Positions 1 to 9,798 are shown, numbered from the stretch's first letter. The stretch is DNA of 64,000 bases from Xanthomonas arboricola pv. juglandis (GCF_001013475.1 NZ_JZEF01000005.1:305778-369777); one strand, 5' to 3'. The notes: generated by a model from the letters alone, not told the origin. Translations and numbers: made by a program.

Positions 1-1
1 C

Positions 2-1330
2 CGCCTGCAGGATGTGATCTCCGCCCAACGCAGCATGGCGGCCCGCCACGATGCCGGCGAGATCAGCTACCGCACCGACGCCCAGCAGTTCCCCGGCGAA
101 TACGGGCACATGGTGCAGGACACCAACGCACTGGTGCATGCGCACGTGCAGACCCAGCTGCGCATGACCGAGGTCATGGGCAGCTATGCCATCGGCGACC
201 TGGCCCCCGAAATCGAGCAATACCCCGGCGAAAAGGCCGCCATCACCGCCACCATGCAGCAGGTCAAGCAGAACCTGCGCGCCATCAACGCGCAGATCCA
301 GCAGCTCACCCAGGCTGCCTGCGCCGGCAACTTCGCGCTGCGCGGCCAGCCGGAAAAGTTCGAACACGACTTCCGCCTGATGGTCGAAAACCTCAACACC
401 ATGATGGCCACCTCCGACACCAACCTGGCCAGGTTTTCCGACCTGCTGCGGTGCATCGCCGATGGCGACCTGACCGTGCGCATGACCGGCAACTTCCACG
501 GCGTGTTCGCCTCCATGCGCGACGATGCCAACAGCACCGTGCATCGCCTGACCGACATCGTCACGCATATCCAGACCACCTCCAACAGCATCGGCTTTGC
601 CGCCGAAGACATCGCCAGCGGCAACCAGGAACTGTCCCGCCGCAGCGAACAGCAGGCCGCCAGCCTGGAAGAAACCGCCGCCTCGATGGAAGAGCTGACC
701 TCCACCGTCAAGCAGAATGCCGAGCACGCCGGCCGTGCCAATCAGCTCGCGCTGGGCGCCGCCGCCATTGCCTCGGAGGGACGCGACGTGGTTGGCCAGG
801 TCATCGAACAGATGTCCGGCATCGAAGCCTCGTCCAGGCGCATCGCCGACATCATCTCGGTCATCGACGGCATCGCCTTCCAGACCAACATCCTTGCGCT
901 CAATGCCGCCGTCGAGGCCGCACGCGCCGATGAACAAGGCCGCGGTTTCGCCGTGGTGGCCTCGGAAGTGCGCACCCTCTCGCACCGCTCATCGGACGCC
1001 GCCAAGGAGATCAAACGCCTGATCGACGACTCCGTGCAACGCGTCGCCGACGGTGCAACGCTGGTGCACAAGGCCGGCACCACCATGGGCGAGGTCGTCA
1101 CCAGCGTCCAGCATGTCACCGACATCATGGGCCACATCTCCGCCGCCTCGCAGGAACAGGCCGGCGGCATCGAACAGGTCAACCTGACCATCGCCCAGAT
1201 GGACGAAACCACCCAGCAGAACGTCAGCCTGGTCGAAGCCGCGAGCACGGCGGCGCGTTCGCTGGAAGCGCATTCGACCCAGCTGACGCAGGCGGTCGAG
1301 GTGTTCAAGGTCAATGCCTCGGTGATCTGA
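2..1330 (+). CDS. Methyl-accepting chemotaxis protein, 5' end outside the window
   Basis: The reading frame is open from the first bases, so the true start lies upstream and 442 C-terminal residues are visible. The C-terminal half is a canonical receptor signalling domain. The hairpin tip reads [19 protein letters not shown], followed by [14 protein letters not shown], the contact surface for CheA and CheW. The tip carries ARADEQGRG where most receptors have ARAGEQGRG. The N-terminal visible part resembles a HAMP-like or helical linker with no membrane segment. A 12-bp inverted repeat follows the stop. The ligand cannot be inferred because the sensor part is missing. Confidence 0.93.
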   Translation, partial: RLQDVISAQRSMAARHDAGEISYRTDAQQFPGEYGHMVQDTNALVHAHVQTQLRMTEVMGSYAIGDLAPEIEQYPGEKAAITATMQQVKQNLRAINAQIQQLTQAACAGNFALRGQPEKFEHDFRLMVENLNTMMATSDTNLARFSDLLRCIADGDLTVRMTGNFHGVFASMRDDANSTVHRLTDIVTHIQTTSNSIGFAAEDIASGNQELSRRSEQQAASLEETAASMEELTSTVKQNAEHAGRANQLALGAAAIASEGRDVVGQVIEQMSGIEASSRRIADIISVIDGIAFQTNILALNAAVEAARADEQGRGFAVVASEVRTLSHRSSDAAKEIKRLIDDSVQRVADGATLVHKAGTTMGEVVTSVQHVTDIMGHISAASQEQAGGIEQVNLTIAQMDETTQQNVSLVEAASTAARSLEAHSTQLTQAVEVFKVNASVI

Positions 1331-1375
1331 CTGGCCGGGTGGCGCGATCCTTAGTGACTGGCCGTGTTGCTGCCT

Positions 1376-1408
1376 GCGCTCGCGCAATGCTGAAACTTGC
1401 GCGAGCGC
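1376..1408 (+). terminator. Inverted repeat downstream of the chemoreceptor
   Basis: The arms GCGCTCGCGCAA and TTGCGCGAGCGC form a perfect 12-bp stem with a 9-nt loop, 45 bases after the chemoreceptor stop. No U-run follows, so it may be a weak terminator or an RNA-stabilising hairpin. Confidence 0.5.
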
Positions 1409-1501
1409 ACCATGGCGAAATGACGCTGCATCGCAGTGATGTGGTCGCTACATCCGCACAGTGCACCGAGACATCAGTTTGCATCTCCTCAGCACACGGG
1501 C

Positions 1502-1918
1502 ATGATTGCCGCCATGGAACGTCTCCGCCCCTTCCGCAGGCTGGTGCTTGCAACGCTTCTGGTCGCCTGGCTTGCCGCGTGCGCGGCAGCTGGGCCCATC
1601 ACCAGCCAGCCCATCGAAGGCCCGGTACGGCTGGGAGAAATCGCGTCGGTCGATGGCCCCAAGGTTCGTCCCGACCGCGTCATCGAAGACAGCCGTTGCC
1701 CGGCCGGGGTGCAGTGCGTCGTGGCGGGCCGGCTGATCGTCAGGGCCACCGTGCTCGGCGGCGGCTGGTCCAAACAGATCGATCTCACCCTTGGCGTTCC
1801 GGTGCCTGTGGCCGATGGCCAGTTGACGTTGCTCGCCGCCACTGCCCCGCCAGCAGACTCGGCAACGGCCTCCACGTCGGACATGCGCTTCACCTTTCGC
1901 TTTCAGGGAGGCCGTTGA
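1502..1918 (+). CDS. Small predicted lipoprotein, function unknown
   Basis: The 138-residue product starts with a basic and hydrophobic signal (RRLVLATLLVAWLAAC). It ends in a lipobox-like LAAC, so it is probably a lipoprotein of the outer or inner membrane. The mature part has two cysteines (SRCPAGVQC) and is rich in beta-type sequence. I chose the ATG at 1502; an in-frame ATG at 1514 is equally possible and leaves the signal intact. The gene converges with the MocR regulator, separated by 10 bases. I recognise no named family with certainty. Confidence 0.75.
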   Translation: MIAAMERLRPFRRLVLATLLVAWLAACAAAGPITSQPIEGPVRLGEIASVDGPKVRPDRVIEDSRCPAGVQCVVAGRLIVRATVLGGGWSKQIDLTLGVPVPVADGQLTLLAATAPPADSATASTSDMRFTFRFQGGR

Positions 1919-1928
1919 TCAAAGTGCT

Positions 1929-3359
1929 TCAGGCCCGGGGCGATGCAGCACGAACGCGAGGCCCTGCAGGCGCCCACACGTCATCCAGCGCTGCTCGTAG
2001 CCGTTGAACCGAGGCATACGCTTGTTCTTGCGTTGCAAAGCCTGAGAATCCCATCAGCAAACCGCCGGACGATGAGGGCCGCATTCGCCACCTGCTCAAT
2101 GCCTGGAGTGGCAGTCCGCGTGCTTGGGCGGCCTGCGCCAGCAGCGCATCGCTTTGCCCCGTCGCGGGATAGACCAGCACCTGGAGTCCTCCTGCCTGGG
2201 GCTGGATCGCCATGCGGGAGCCAAAGATATCGCTGAGCGCATCGACCAAATAGCTGCGCCGCTGACTGTAGAGCGTGCGCATCTTGCGCAAGTGACGGCA
2301 GAAGTGCCCTTGCTCCATGAACTCGGCGACCGTGGCCTGTGACACGAAAGATCCCACGCCGCCAAGCTGCCCGGCTGCATCGGTGAAACGTTCGGTCTGG
2401 GCCTTGGGGACGACCAGATAGGCCAGGCGTAGACCAGGGAAAAGCACCTTGCTGAAAGACCCCGTATAGAGCACGCGATCATTGTCATCCAGGCTACTGA
2501 GCGCCGGGAGGGGCCGGCCGTGGTAACGAAATTCGCTGTCGTAGTCGTCTTCTATCACCCATCCATTGGCCTGTCTGGCCCAGTCCAGCAGTTGCAGGCG
2601 GCGAGGCAATGACAGTGCCACGCCCGTCGGGCTTTGATGGGCAGGTGTGACCACGGCGAATCGAGCCCCGGGGCTTTGCTTCAGACCTTCGCCTACGTTC
2701 AAGCCCTCCTCGTCTACTGACACCGGCTGCAGCTGCATCCCGGAGCGCTGCAGGAACTGGCGGGCGAACAGATAGCCTGGATCTTCGTACCAGCCGACAT
2801 CCCCTGTTTTCAGCAGGGTGCGACAGATCAAGTCCAGGGCACCCGGGTAGCCTGCGGTCACGAACACCTGTTCGTATGTGCAGGCAACGCCTCGAGCGCT
2901 GACCAGGTAGTTGGCAATCGCACGGCGTAGCGGCTCATAACCTGCCGCTTCGGGGTAGGCCATGGCTGCCGTATCCAGCGAGCGCAGGTGACGCCCCGCC
3001 AGGCGTTTCCACACCTTGCTGGGGAATGCATCGAACGCCGGCACGCCGAGTTGGAAGGGCTTGCTGAGCACGCCTGCAGACGACGTGTCCAGCGGAGGCG
3101 CCACGCGCGGCGGAGAGTGACGCTGACGCCGGCCAGCACCCACGCTGCCTGCCATGGGCGACACCACGGTTCCGGCTGGCCCCCTGGTCAGAAAGTAGCC
3201 CTCACTCACGAGCAACTCGTAAGCCTTCTCTACCGTTCCACGCGCAACCCCTACTTCGCTGGCGAGACTGCGCACCGAAGGCACCCGGTCACCCGGGCGC
3301 AGCCCGCCTTGCGCAATTGCGTTTCGGTAGCGCCAATACAACTGCAGAAACATCGGCAA
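1929..3359 (-). CDS. MocR/PdxR-type transcriptional regulator (GntR HTH fused to aminotransferase fold)
   Basis: Residues about 1-70 form a GntR winged helix (PGDRVPSVRSLASEVG, RGTVEKAYELLVSEGYF). The rest is a class-I aminotransferase fold, with the PLP lysine in TGSFSKVLFPGLRLAY. MocR proteins use PLP or a PLP adduct as effector rather than catalysing transamination. The full length (476 aa) is typical. The start is TTG at 3359, or ATG at 3353 two codons later; a stop lies shortly upstream in frame. It is divergent from an AhpD-family gene, and MocR regulators usually control their divergent neighbour. Its target here is therefore probably the 3613-4044 gene. Confidence 0.9.
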   Translation of the reverse strand: MPMFLQLYWRYRNAIAQGGLRPGDRVPSVRSLASEVGVARGTVEKAYELLVSEGYFLTRGPAGTVVSPMAGSVGAGRRQRHSPPRVAPPLDTSSAGVLSKPFQLGVPAFDAFPSKVWKRLAGRHLRSLDTAAMAYPEAAGYEPLRRAIANYLVSARGVACTYEQVFVTAGYPGALDLICRTLLKTGDVGWYEDPGYLFARQFLQRSGMQLQPVSVDEEGLNVGEGLKQSPGARFAVVTPAHQSPTGVALSLPRRLQLLDWARQANGWVIEDDYDSEFRYHGRPLPALSSLDDNDRVLYTGSFSKVLFPGLRLAYLVVPKAQTERFTDAAGQLGGVGSFVSQATVAEFMEQGHFCRHLRKMRTLYSQRRSYLVDALSDIFGSRMAIQPQAGGLQVLVYPATGQSDALLAQAAQARGLPLQALSRWRMRPSSSGGLLMGFSGFATQEQAYASVQRLRAALDDVWAPAGPRVRAASPRA

Positions 3360-3392
3360 GTCGCGCGCCGGCTCGCACTGCCCCTGTCACTC

Positions 3393-3438
3393 ATGTCCCA
3401 CTCGAATCTTCAATTCTTGCCCCATCCAGCTGGGACAT
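3393..3438. promoter_or_regulatory. Candidate regulatory inverted repeat between the MocR gene and the AhpD-like gene
   Basis: The arms ATGTCCCA (3393-3400) and TGGGACAT (3431-3438) form an interrupted palindrome in the 253-bp divergent spacer, just upstream of the MocR start. MocR operators are often paired half-sites. Assignment as the operator is inference only. Confidence 0.3.
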
Positions 3439-3612
3439 CAGTCTCCTAAAGTAGGCGTGGTCGCACAAGATGCGGCTGAAGTTCCGCCGGGCACCCGAGC
3501 ATTGCTCGCCGCTAATCCCTGTTCTGCGGCCTCATTGGCGCAACGGCAGCATCAGCGGGTTTGCCTCCTAAAAACGGCTGCTTGCTGCCACTGACTCAAG
3601 ACTGGATTCTGC

Positions 3613-4044
3613 GTGAACACACCTCGTTTGCCTTACCAAACCCTATCTCCAGATGCCTATAAAGGATTTGGCATCACCAAGAAGGCACTGGAGAAAAGCA
3701 GCCTCGGCAAGCCCTTGATTGAACTTGTCTACCTGCGCGTTTCGCAACTCAATGGCTGCGCCTTCTGCCTGGAAATGCACGCTGCTGCATTACGGACCGG
3801 CGGCATGCCCGACGCCAAGTTGGACAGCCTGGCCGGGTGGCGGGTGAGTCCACATTTCAGCGAACGTGAGCGCGTGGCCCTGGGGTGGACCGAGTCACTG
3901 ACAGAGATTGCAAACAGCCGAGCCCCTGATAATGACTTTGCTCTTCTGAAAGCCCATTTCAGTGACCCCGAGATCGCTGACCTGAGCTTTGCCATCGCGC
4001 TGATGGCCGCATTCAATCGTTTGGCGATTGGCATGCGTCAGTAA
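3613..4044 (+). CDS. Carboxymuconolactone decarboxylase / AhpD-family protein
   Basis: This 143-aa protein carries the AhpD-type redox signature NGCAFCLEMHAA, with the CxxC pair and downstream His used for alkylhydroperoxide or disulfide chemistry. It is a single-domain member of the CMD family and of normal length. Translation starts with GTG at 3613. It is divergent from the MocR regulator at 1929-3359, which is its likely controller. It is probably a small peroxidase-like antioxidant enzyme. A true gamma-carboxymuconolactone decarboxylase is less likely because of the CxxC and the absence of protocatechuate genes nearby. Confidence 0.9.
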   Translation: MNTPRLPYQTLSPDAYKGFGITKKALEKSSLGKPLIELVYLRVSQLNGCAFCLEMHAAALRTGGMPDAKLDSLAGWRVSPHFSERERVALGWTESLTEIANSRAPDNDFALLKAHFSDPEIADLSFAIALMAAFNRLAIGMRQ

Positions 4045-4278
4045 AGTCCAGCGCGTCAAGGCAGAGCGCCCGCCCTGTCACGCAACGCTGATAGCCGCCA
4101 AGGCTGAGGACAGGCGCTTGACGGCCGGCTTGAGTCCGGCGCCAGCACACTGCACTGCTGGCAACTGCTCATTGTTGCCTTCGCTGATCCAGGCGCGGCG
4201 TATGACTACGCTATGCACTGGATGGCCAGGTGCTGTGCGTCGAGCGGAATGGCAAGCGCTGCCTTGCAGTAGTCCGGG

Positions 4279-4620
4279 CTAGGATTGCCCTCTGACCTGG
4301 GGAAAACAGCGCTCCATTCGATCCGTCCACGCTGCCAACTGCTCAAGCGTATACGCCTCGATCGGCTTTGCCATTGTCGAGGAGGCCTTGTGTTGCGAAA
4401 CGGTCGCAACCAAGGAGGAGGAAAGGCGATCCCAACAACGCATCAGCAGCACCGGGGATGGATGCGAAGCAACCAGGGCCTCAAGCACCGCGCCCTGAGC
4501 CACCCTTGCTGCCTGCAGGTCGCTCAAAGCATCCACAACCGCTGTCATCCATTGCTCGTTCAACTGCTCCATACCTTTCAACAACGCTGTGGGAAGCGCA
4601 TAGCGTATCCGGATCCTCAT
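4279..4620 (-). CDS. Hypothetical protein, 113 aa
   Basis: An ATG-started frame encodes a protein with several amphipathic helices (EQLNEQWMTAVVDALSDLQ) and no signal or membrane segment. Residue composition looks protein-like, whereas the overlapping plus-strand frame is rich in Cys, His and Arg. I therefore prefer the minus strand. Codon third positions are less GC-rich than in neighbouring core genes, hinting at an accessory gene. The frame can be extended upstream to 4671, but the segment added is basic and low-complexity. I do not recognise a family. It sits alone between the AhpD-like gene and the CPBP protease. Confidence 0.55.
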   Translation of the reverse strand: MRIRIRYALPTALLKGMEQLNEQWMTAVVDALSDLQAARVAQGAVLEALVASHPSPVLLMRCWDRLSSSLVATVSQHKASSTMAKPIEAYTLEQLAAWTDRMERCFPQVRGQS

Positions 4621-5212
4621 GCCCTTGGTGGTGCGTTTTGCCGGTCGGCGCAAACACAGCTGAACAAGCAAGGTGATGCCGAGTTCAAGCAGAGCACTGC
4701 GTGACAGACGTCAGCGGTGACCACTAGCCAACGCAGTTTCTATAACGAAGAACCATCGCTTGAGATGATCGATACCAGCTGACGTTGAGCGCGGCAATCA
4801 ATGCTCAAGCTGTGATCAGGCAAGCAGGGCCGCACGGCGAAGGCACCAGGGACGTCGTCACTTCGGAGCGATTTGCAGCCCAACCAGAAACGAATACCCG
4901 GCCACCACTCCACCAGAAACTTAAATGAGAACGTGGAGCAGCTGCCAACTGAAACGCTGTGCTGATGCAGACCTTGCTTGAACTCAGTGCAAACCCATCA
5001 GTGATGAATGTTGAAATCAGCTGCTACCAGCAGCATCTTCACCGCACACGGCGACATCGGCCGGCCCCACTTCAATGTGCGGATCACGGTCGAGCGCCTG
5101 AAACAGCGCATGTCTCTCCCTCTTCGTAGTCAGCAACCCATGCCCTCTGGCACAGGACGCTTGTCGCTCCCGTGGTTACCGTTCGAGGACCTACTCGATC
5201 CCTTCGTCCAGC
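4621..5212. other. Intergenic stretch without a recognisable gene
   Basis: About 590 bases between the 113-aa gene and the CPBP protease. Plus-strand frames here are extensions of, or shadows to, neighbouring genes. I see no tRNA, no repeat and no convincing promoter motif. GC content appears lower than in the flanking genes. Confidence 0.5.
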
Positions 5213-5899
5213 ATGTTTCAACAAGGCTCCTCAAGCGCACATCCCCACCCGGGCATTCCTGCACTGGGACATCCTCTGGCACGCATCGCAGCGATCGCAG
5301 TCATTCTCGCACTGGCGCACTACCGCTGGGTGCAGTTTCCCTGGCGGATGCCGCTTGTCGGCATTCTAGGGATTGCCCTGGTCTGGCTGGAAACGCGCTC
5401 GCTGAGTGCCTGCGGATTAAGGCCTCAGCCGTCTCGCGCCTGGTTAGGCTGGACGCTGCTGCTGCTCGCACTGGTCATCGGCGTCATCAATCCGTTCGTG
5501 CAACCGCTGATCGATGCGCTGACCGGGACCAAGGCCGACTACAGCGGCTACGGCGCACTGCTTGGCAACGTCAACGCGGCCGCCCACCTGGCAGGCGGCG
5601 CCTGGCTCAGCGCGGCGCTTGGCGAGGAACTGGCCTTCCGTGCGTTCCTGATGCATCACCTCGATCACCTGCTGGGCCACTATCGTGGCGGACGCGTGAT
5701 GGCGGCAGTGGCAGGGGGAGCCCTGTTTGGCGCGATGCACCTGACCCAAGGCATCTCAGGGGTGCTGCTGACCGGGCTTGTCGGCGCCTTGTTCGGCTAT
5801 GTCTATCTGGGATCACGACGCAACCTCAGGGCGATGATCCTGGCGCATGGCTTGATCGATACCTGGGGCATTGCGACGCTGTATCTGGGTTGGTACTAG
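5213..5899 (+). CDS. CPBP-family intramembrane glutamic endopeptidase
   Basis: The 228-aa polytopic membrane protein has the CPBP (Abi/Rce1) active-site motifs. GEELAFRAF (E-E-x3-R) begins motif 1, FGAMH supplies motif 2, and HGLIDTWG gives motif 3 with the conserved His and Asp. Hydrophobic segments lie at about residues 22-40, 45-60, 75-97, 112-130, 160-178 and 185-205. Bacterial members process membrane or peptide substrates and sometimes serve in bacteriocin immunity. The substrate here is unknown. The ATG at 5213 gives a plausible N-terminus but lacks a strong ribosome site, so an internal start is possible. Confidence 0.88.
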   Translation: MFQQGSSSAHPHPGIPALGHPLARIAAIAVILALAHYRWVQFPWRMPLVGILGIALVWLETRSLSACGLRPQPSRAWLGWTLLLLALVIGVINPFVQPLIDALTGTKADYSGYGALLGNVNAAAHLAGGAWLSAALGEELAFRAFLMHHLDHLLGHYRGGRVMAAVAGGALFGAMHLTQGISGVLLTGLVGALFGYVYLGSRRNLRAMILAHGLIDTWGIATLYLGWY

Positions 5900-6022
5900 C
5901 AAATACCTACCAGGACCCCGCTTGCTTCGGTGTGCCTCACTGCCAGCAAATCCTTGGCATGTCCTCCGTAGATGCTGGACGATAGCGCCTTGTCCTCCGC
6001 TGCATGAGCAGATTGTCCAGAC

Positions 6023-6397
6023 ATGACCACCGATAGCGTGCTCTCGATCGTTCAAGCGCAGCTTGATGCCTACAACGCCAAGGATATCGACGCCTTGCTG
6101 GCTACCTATGCTGACGATGCCGAGCATTACACCTTGCACGGACCACAGCTGGCCAAGGGGCATGCCATGCTTCGCGAGCGGTTTCTGGCCCGCTTTCAAG
6201 AGCCGGACCTGCATGCGCAGCTGTTGTCGCGGACCGTCGTCGGCAACATCGTCGCCGACGCGGAGCGCATCACCCGCAACTTTTCAGACGGGATCGGCCT
6301 TGTTGAGATGCTATGCCTCTACGAGGTGGTCGATGGAAAAATCCAGAGAGCCTCATTCGCGACCGGCGCACGCATCGACACCGCACCTGCTCGATGA
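6023..6397 (+). CDS. SnoaL-like / NTF2-fold protein
   Basis: This 124-aa single-domain protein begins with the typical SnoaL helix (QAQLDAYNAKDIDALLATYADDAEHY). It continues with GHAMLRERFLARF and a beta-rich C-terminus ending in VVDGKIQRASF. The NTF2 fold serves many small enzymes, such as ketosteroid isomerases and polyketide cyclases, as well as non-catalytic binding proteins. The sequence alone does not reveal the substrate. The gene is monocistronic, with an inverted repeat downstream. Confidence 0.8.
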   Translation: MTTDSVLSIVQAQLDAYNAKDIDALLATYADDAEHYTLHGPQLAKGHAMLRERFLARFQEPDLHAQLLSRTVVGNIVADAERITRNFSDGIGLVEMLCLYEVVDGKIQRASFATGARIDTAPAR

Positions 6398-6482
6398 AAC
6401 ATTTCAGGCGATCGGTCTAGACCGGGCGCCTTTTCAGGCCGAGCGTAGAAAAGCCATTGAACGCATTCTGGTTTCCAGTGCA

Positions 6483-6519
6483 CCGCCCTGCTTCCCGGCA
6501 TTACCAGGTCGCAGGGCGG
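6483..6519. terminator. Inverted repeat between convergent genes
   Basis: CCGCCCTGC and GCAGGGCGG form a 9-bp stem with a 19-nt loop in the 137-bp spacer where the SnoaL-like gene and the chemoreceptor converge. It lacks a clear U-tract on either strand, so terminator function is tentative. Confidence 0.4.
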
Positions 6520-6534
6520 CACTGGCTGCACGCG

Positions 6535-8328
6535 TTATGCGGCCAATGCGAGCTTCGCCTTGCCAGCGACGCTGCGTGAGCTGTTGGCAACACTCTCCAC
6601 CAACGCAGTCGCCTGATCCTCAAGTGCGCGGGCCGACGATGCCATGGTGTCAACCAAAGCGGAATTCTGCTGGGTCGCTGCATCCATCTGCGAGATGGTT
6701 TGATTGATCTGCTCGATGCCAGCGCTCTGCTCGTGACTGGCCGCGGCAATGCCGCTCATGATGTCGTTGACCTGCCGCACCGAGGAAAGCAGTTCTTCCA
6801 TGGCCTTGCCCGCCACGTTGACCTGCTCCGCGCCCTGCCCCACCTTCGCACCCGAATCGGCGATCAGGTCGCGGATCTCCTTGGCCGCCATGGTGCAGCG
6901 CTGCGCAAGGCTGCGCACCTCGGACGCGACGACCGCAAAGCCACGCCCCTGCTCGCCGGCCCGCGCCGCTTCCACGGCCGCGTTCAGGGCAAGGATATTC
7001 GTCTGGAACGCGATGCCATCGATGACGGTGATGATTTCGCCAATCTTCCGCGACGACGCCTGGATTGCCGCCATGGTGCTGACGACACCATTGACCAGCT
7101 CACCGCCATGCAACGCGGTCTCCGCGGCCTTGCTCGCCAGCGAATTGGCCTGACGCGCACCTTCGGCGTTCTTGCGAACGATGCTGGTCATCTCCTCCAT
7201 GGAGCTTGCAGTCTCCTCGAGCGCCGCCGCCTGCTGCTCCGTGCGCCGCGACAGGTCATCGTTGCTGCGCACGATGTCGCCTGCCGCACTGCTGAGCGTG
7301 TTTGCCACCTCGCCCAGCTGACGCCCGGCTTCCACGTCCATCAATGCTCCAACCGCGCGCAACGGCGTGCCATCGGCAGCGCGCTTGGTCAGGCCGCGTG
7401 CGCGGAACCAGCGGTACTGGCCGTTCTTGAGCTGCAGGCGATACTCGATATCGAAGTTGGTGCGGCCACTGCGGTCGTTCAAATGCGCCGCGAACGCGTT
7501 CAAAGAACGCTCCTTGTCTTCCGGGTGCAGCCGTGACGCCCAGCTATCGAGCACGTTGGGGAAGTCCTGCTCGGACTCGAAGCCGAGCAGATGGCGGAAC
7601 TGCTGCGACCACCAGAATTCGTTATTCGGATTGATCGGGTCACCTGCGATCACGCTCATGTCCCACAAGCCGTCGCTGAGCATCTGTGAGCCGAGCTCGA
7701 AGCGCGTCAGCGTGATGTCGAGGAACTGCTCGCGCTCGCGGCGCTCGGTGATATCGGTGAGCGAACCCGCCACACGGAGCGGCAAGCCTTGCGCATCGCG
7801 CTCGGTGGTGCCGAATGCGCGGAACCAGCGATATTCGCCGGATTTCAGACGCAGGCGGTTTTCGACGTCGTAGGGCGTTCGACCGCTGCGATCGGCAAGG
7901 TGCGCCGCAAAGGCATCCAGCGTCGGCTGCTTGTCATCCGGGTGCAGGCATGCAACCCAGCTGTCCAGGACATTGGGAAAATCCTGTTCAGAGGCAAAGC
8001 CCAGCAGCCGACGCATCTGCGGCGACCACCACACAGGGCTGTCGGGGTGGCTGGGATCGCCGGCAATGACGCCAATATCCCAGAGCCCGTCGGTCGTACC
8101 GCTGGCGACCAGCTCGAAACGGCCCTCCAGATGGCGCAATGCGGTGGCCGCGTCTTCCGCCTGGGCCTTGGCCAGGTCGCGCTCCTGCTGGGCCGCATAC
8201 AAGCGTTCGGCCATCTTCTTGAGCAGCAGAGCCGATCCGTTGTTGGGCCACTGCGCACTGCCGCCTTTCAACGTGGCATCAACCGCCTTGGTCAGTGCGT
8301 CCACCTTGTGGCTGTCGGAGAAAAACAT
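6535..8328 (-). CDS. Soluble chemoreceptor with two tandem PAS domains
   Basis: This 597-aa protein lacks any membrane segment. A short N-terminal helix is followed by PAS domain 1 (about residues 69-197) and PAS domain 2 (about 208-335). The two align over a 139-residue period, sharing DGLWD, VIAGDP, LLGF and [12 protein letters not shown]. The C-terminal signalling domain has the canonical tip ([32 protein letters not shown] split near residues 441-472). PAS_3-type folds suggest sensing of a small ligand, redox state or oxygen in the cytoplasm. A sigma-28 type promoter lies about 45 bases upstream of the ATG, consistent with co-expression with flagellar and chemotaxis genes. Confidence 0.95.
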   Translation of the reverse strand: MFFSDSHKVDALTKAVDATLKGGSAQWPNNGSALLLKKMAERLYAAQQERDLAKAQAEDAATALRHLEGRFELVASGTTDGLWDIGVIAGDPSHPDSPVWWSPQMRRLLGFASEQDFPNVLDSWVACLHPDDKQPTLDAFAAHLADRSGRTPYDVENRLRLKSGEYRWFRAFGTTERDAQGLPLRVAGSLTDITERREREQFLDITLTRFELGSQMLSDGLWDMSVIAGDPINPNNEFWWSQQFRHLLGFESEQDFPNVLDSWASRLHPEDKERSLNAFAAHLNDRSGRTNFDIEYRLQLKNGQYRWFRARGLTKRAADGTPLRAVGALMDVEAGRQLGEVANTLSSAAGDIVRSNDDLSRRTEQQAAALEETASSMEEMTSIVRKNAEGARQANSLASKAAETALHGGELVNGVVSTMAAIQASSRKIGEIITVIDGIAFQTNILALNAAVEAARAGEQGRGFAVVASEVRSLAQRCTMAAKEIRDLIADSGAKVGQGAEQVNVAGKAMEELLSSVRQVNDIMSGIAAASHEQSAGIEQINQTISQMDAATQQNSALVDTMASSARALEDQATALVESVANSSRSVAGKAKLALAA

Positions 8329-8636
8329 AGCGGCCTCTGCTGCTTGCGTTGGGGATGCGTCCCTAGCGGCAGCAATCGGCCGTTCTTGATGGTTCTTTCC
8401 CGATCCACCAACCTGGATGAGTCGAGCATTCAGCTAGGCAGAAGCACCAGTCAGTGGATCAAGCCGGCGCTCTGCTCCTCCTTGCCAAACGTGGCGGCGG
8501 TCACCCTGGCATGCCAAGCTGGTCGCCGCAGTCGCTCAACGACTTGTCAAAATCCTTGCCTGCCAGCTGCGATCCGGGGCACTCCGGCCCGCGGATGCAG
8601 AGAGACTGCATGACACGAGGCAAGCAGCGAGGACGG
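8329..8636. other. Intergenic region upstream of the PAS chemoreceptor
   Basis: This 308-base spacer separates two leftward genes. Apart from the sigma-28 type promoter near its left end I see no gene or repeat in it. Confidence 0.5.
8373..8399 (-). promoter_or_regulatory. Sigma-28 (FliA) type promoter for the PAS chemoreceptor
   Basis: Read on the minus strand, GAAAG (8399-8395) is followed by exactly 14 bases and then GCCGATTG (8380-8373). The enterobacterial FliA consensus is TAAAG-N14-GCCGATAA. Only one of five and two of eight positions differ, and the spacing is exact. The gene is a chemoreceptor, the classic class of FliA target. Confidence 0.7.
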
Positions 8637-9713
8637 CTAGACGCCAGTCGGCTCGTGGATCGGGCAGCGATTGAACTCGGAGCGGAATCGGCGCGAGGCT
8701 GCCATCACGATACGGCGCGCCCGGTTGATGGCACCCAGCGGCCGGTGCGCGGCCAAGGCATGCCAAGGCGAGAAGGCGATGCGGTCTTCCAGCTGCTGCG
8801 AGTTCTCTCCGTCCCAACCGGCCTGGCGTTCGACCACCACGCGCGCGACCGCCACAAAGGGGCTGATGGATTGCGGCCACTCTATCGACGCATCCTCGAC
8901 CGGCATCTTCTCCATGTCCCGGCACAGCTGCACGCGCAGCTCCCACTCGGCCGGGCTGTCCAGGGTGCTGATGGCGTGATGAACGGCCTCGCGCTGCGCG
9001 TCCTGGGAGTCGCCAACTTCCTGCCCATCGAGTTCAACGAGATTGCTGGACACCGGCGCCAGCGAGAACTTGGCGACGTAACGCCCGTAGAGGTACGGCA
9101 CCTGCGAGAAAAACGTCTCGCCCAGCGGATGAACCTGCGGCTGTCCGCCCATCTGCTTGATGCGGCCGCTTCCCCCGCCGATCTTTTCAAGCGTGTGCTC
9201 GACACCCCGAAGCACTTTCGAAAGTGCCGCCTTGGCGCCCGGCGCCTTTTCCGTGGTCGTCGCCAGCACGCGGAAGTTACGCAAGAACCCGTCGGGACCC
9301 GGGGTGGTGAAAGAAGGGCCGTTGACCATCAAGAAATCCTGGCTGTGCTTCTCGTCTCCGCCCTCGACGCGCTCGCCGCTGACACCCAACACCTTCAACG
9401 CCAGGGCACGCGGAGTGGACACAGCATCGCTCAGTTGCTCTGCAGGTGGCGATGACAGGCGGATGTAAGCATCGTATTGCCCAGGCCCTGCGAACAGGCC
9501 TTGTCGCAGCTCTTCGGGCAGATCGTTGAATACGCTGAGCCTGGCGGTAAACAGGCCCTGCCCTTTCGCATGAACTGCGCGGTGCGCATGCCCTTCCTTT
9601 TCCGCCACGGTCGTTGCCATGTCAACGAACAGCGCTTCCAGGGAATGAATGGTTTCCTGCTCGCTGACGCTGGGCGTTTCCAGATCGGGGCGATATTCGA
9701 CGGGCGCGTTCAT
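8637..9713 (-). CDS. Catalase-family (haem) protein, short form
   Basis: The 358-aa product belongs to the catalase superfamily's short branch. Recognisable parts are HAKGQGLFTARLSV near residue 49 (the position of the distal His in catalases), RALALKVLGV, SQDFLMVNGP, and a C-terminal YxPWHALAxHRPLGAINRAR-like segment reading SPWHALAAHRPLGAINRAR. It lacks the full length of classical monofunctional catalases (about 480 aa). Its activity may be peroxidase-like or lipid-hydroperoxide related. An AGGAACCTC ribosome site sits just before the ATG. It is monocistronic. Confidence 0.85.
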   Translation of the reverse strand: MNAPVEYRPDLETPSVSEQETIHSLEALFVDMATTVAEKEGHAHRAVHAKGQGLFTARLSVFNDLPEELRQGLFAGPGQYDAYIRLSSPPAEQLSDAVSTPRALALKVLGVSGERVEGGDEKHSQDFLMVNGPSFTTPGPDGFLRNFRVLATTTEKAPGAKAALSKVLRGVEHTLEKIGGGSGRIKQMGGQPQVHPLGETFFSQVPYLYGRYVAKFSLAPVSSNLVELDGQEVGDSQDAQREAVHHAISTLDSPAEWELRVQLCRDMEKMPVEDASIEWPQSISPFVAVARVVVERQAGWDGENSQQLEDRIAFSPWHALAAHRPLGAINRARRIVMAASRRFRSEFNRCPIHEPTGV

Positions 9714-9798
9714 GAGGTTCCTGGCTTTATGGCTGGTCAGGCCAATGTGCTACACCCGCTGTTTACGCTCCGTCGAAGCCAGGGACAGTCACTTGTCG

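Noticed and set aside
4285..4704. 139-codon plus-strand frame opposite the 113-aa gene
   Set aside because: Its composition (many Cys, His, Arg, Gln) is not protein-like, whereas the minus-strand frame encodes coherent helices.
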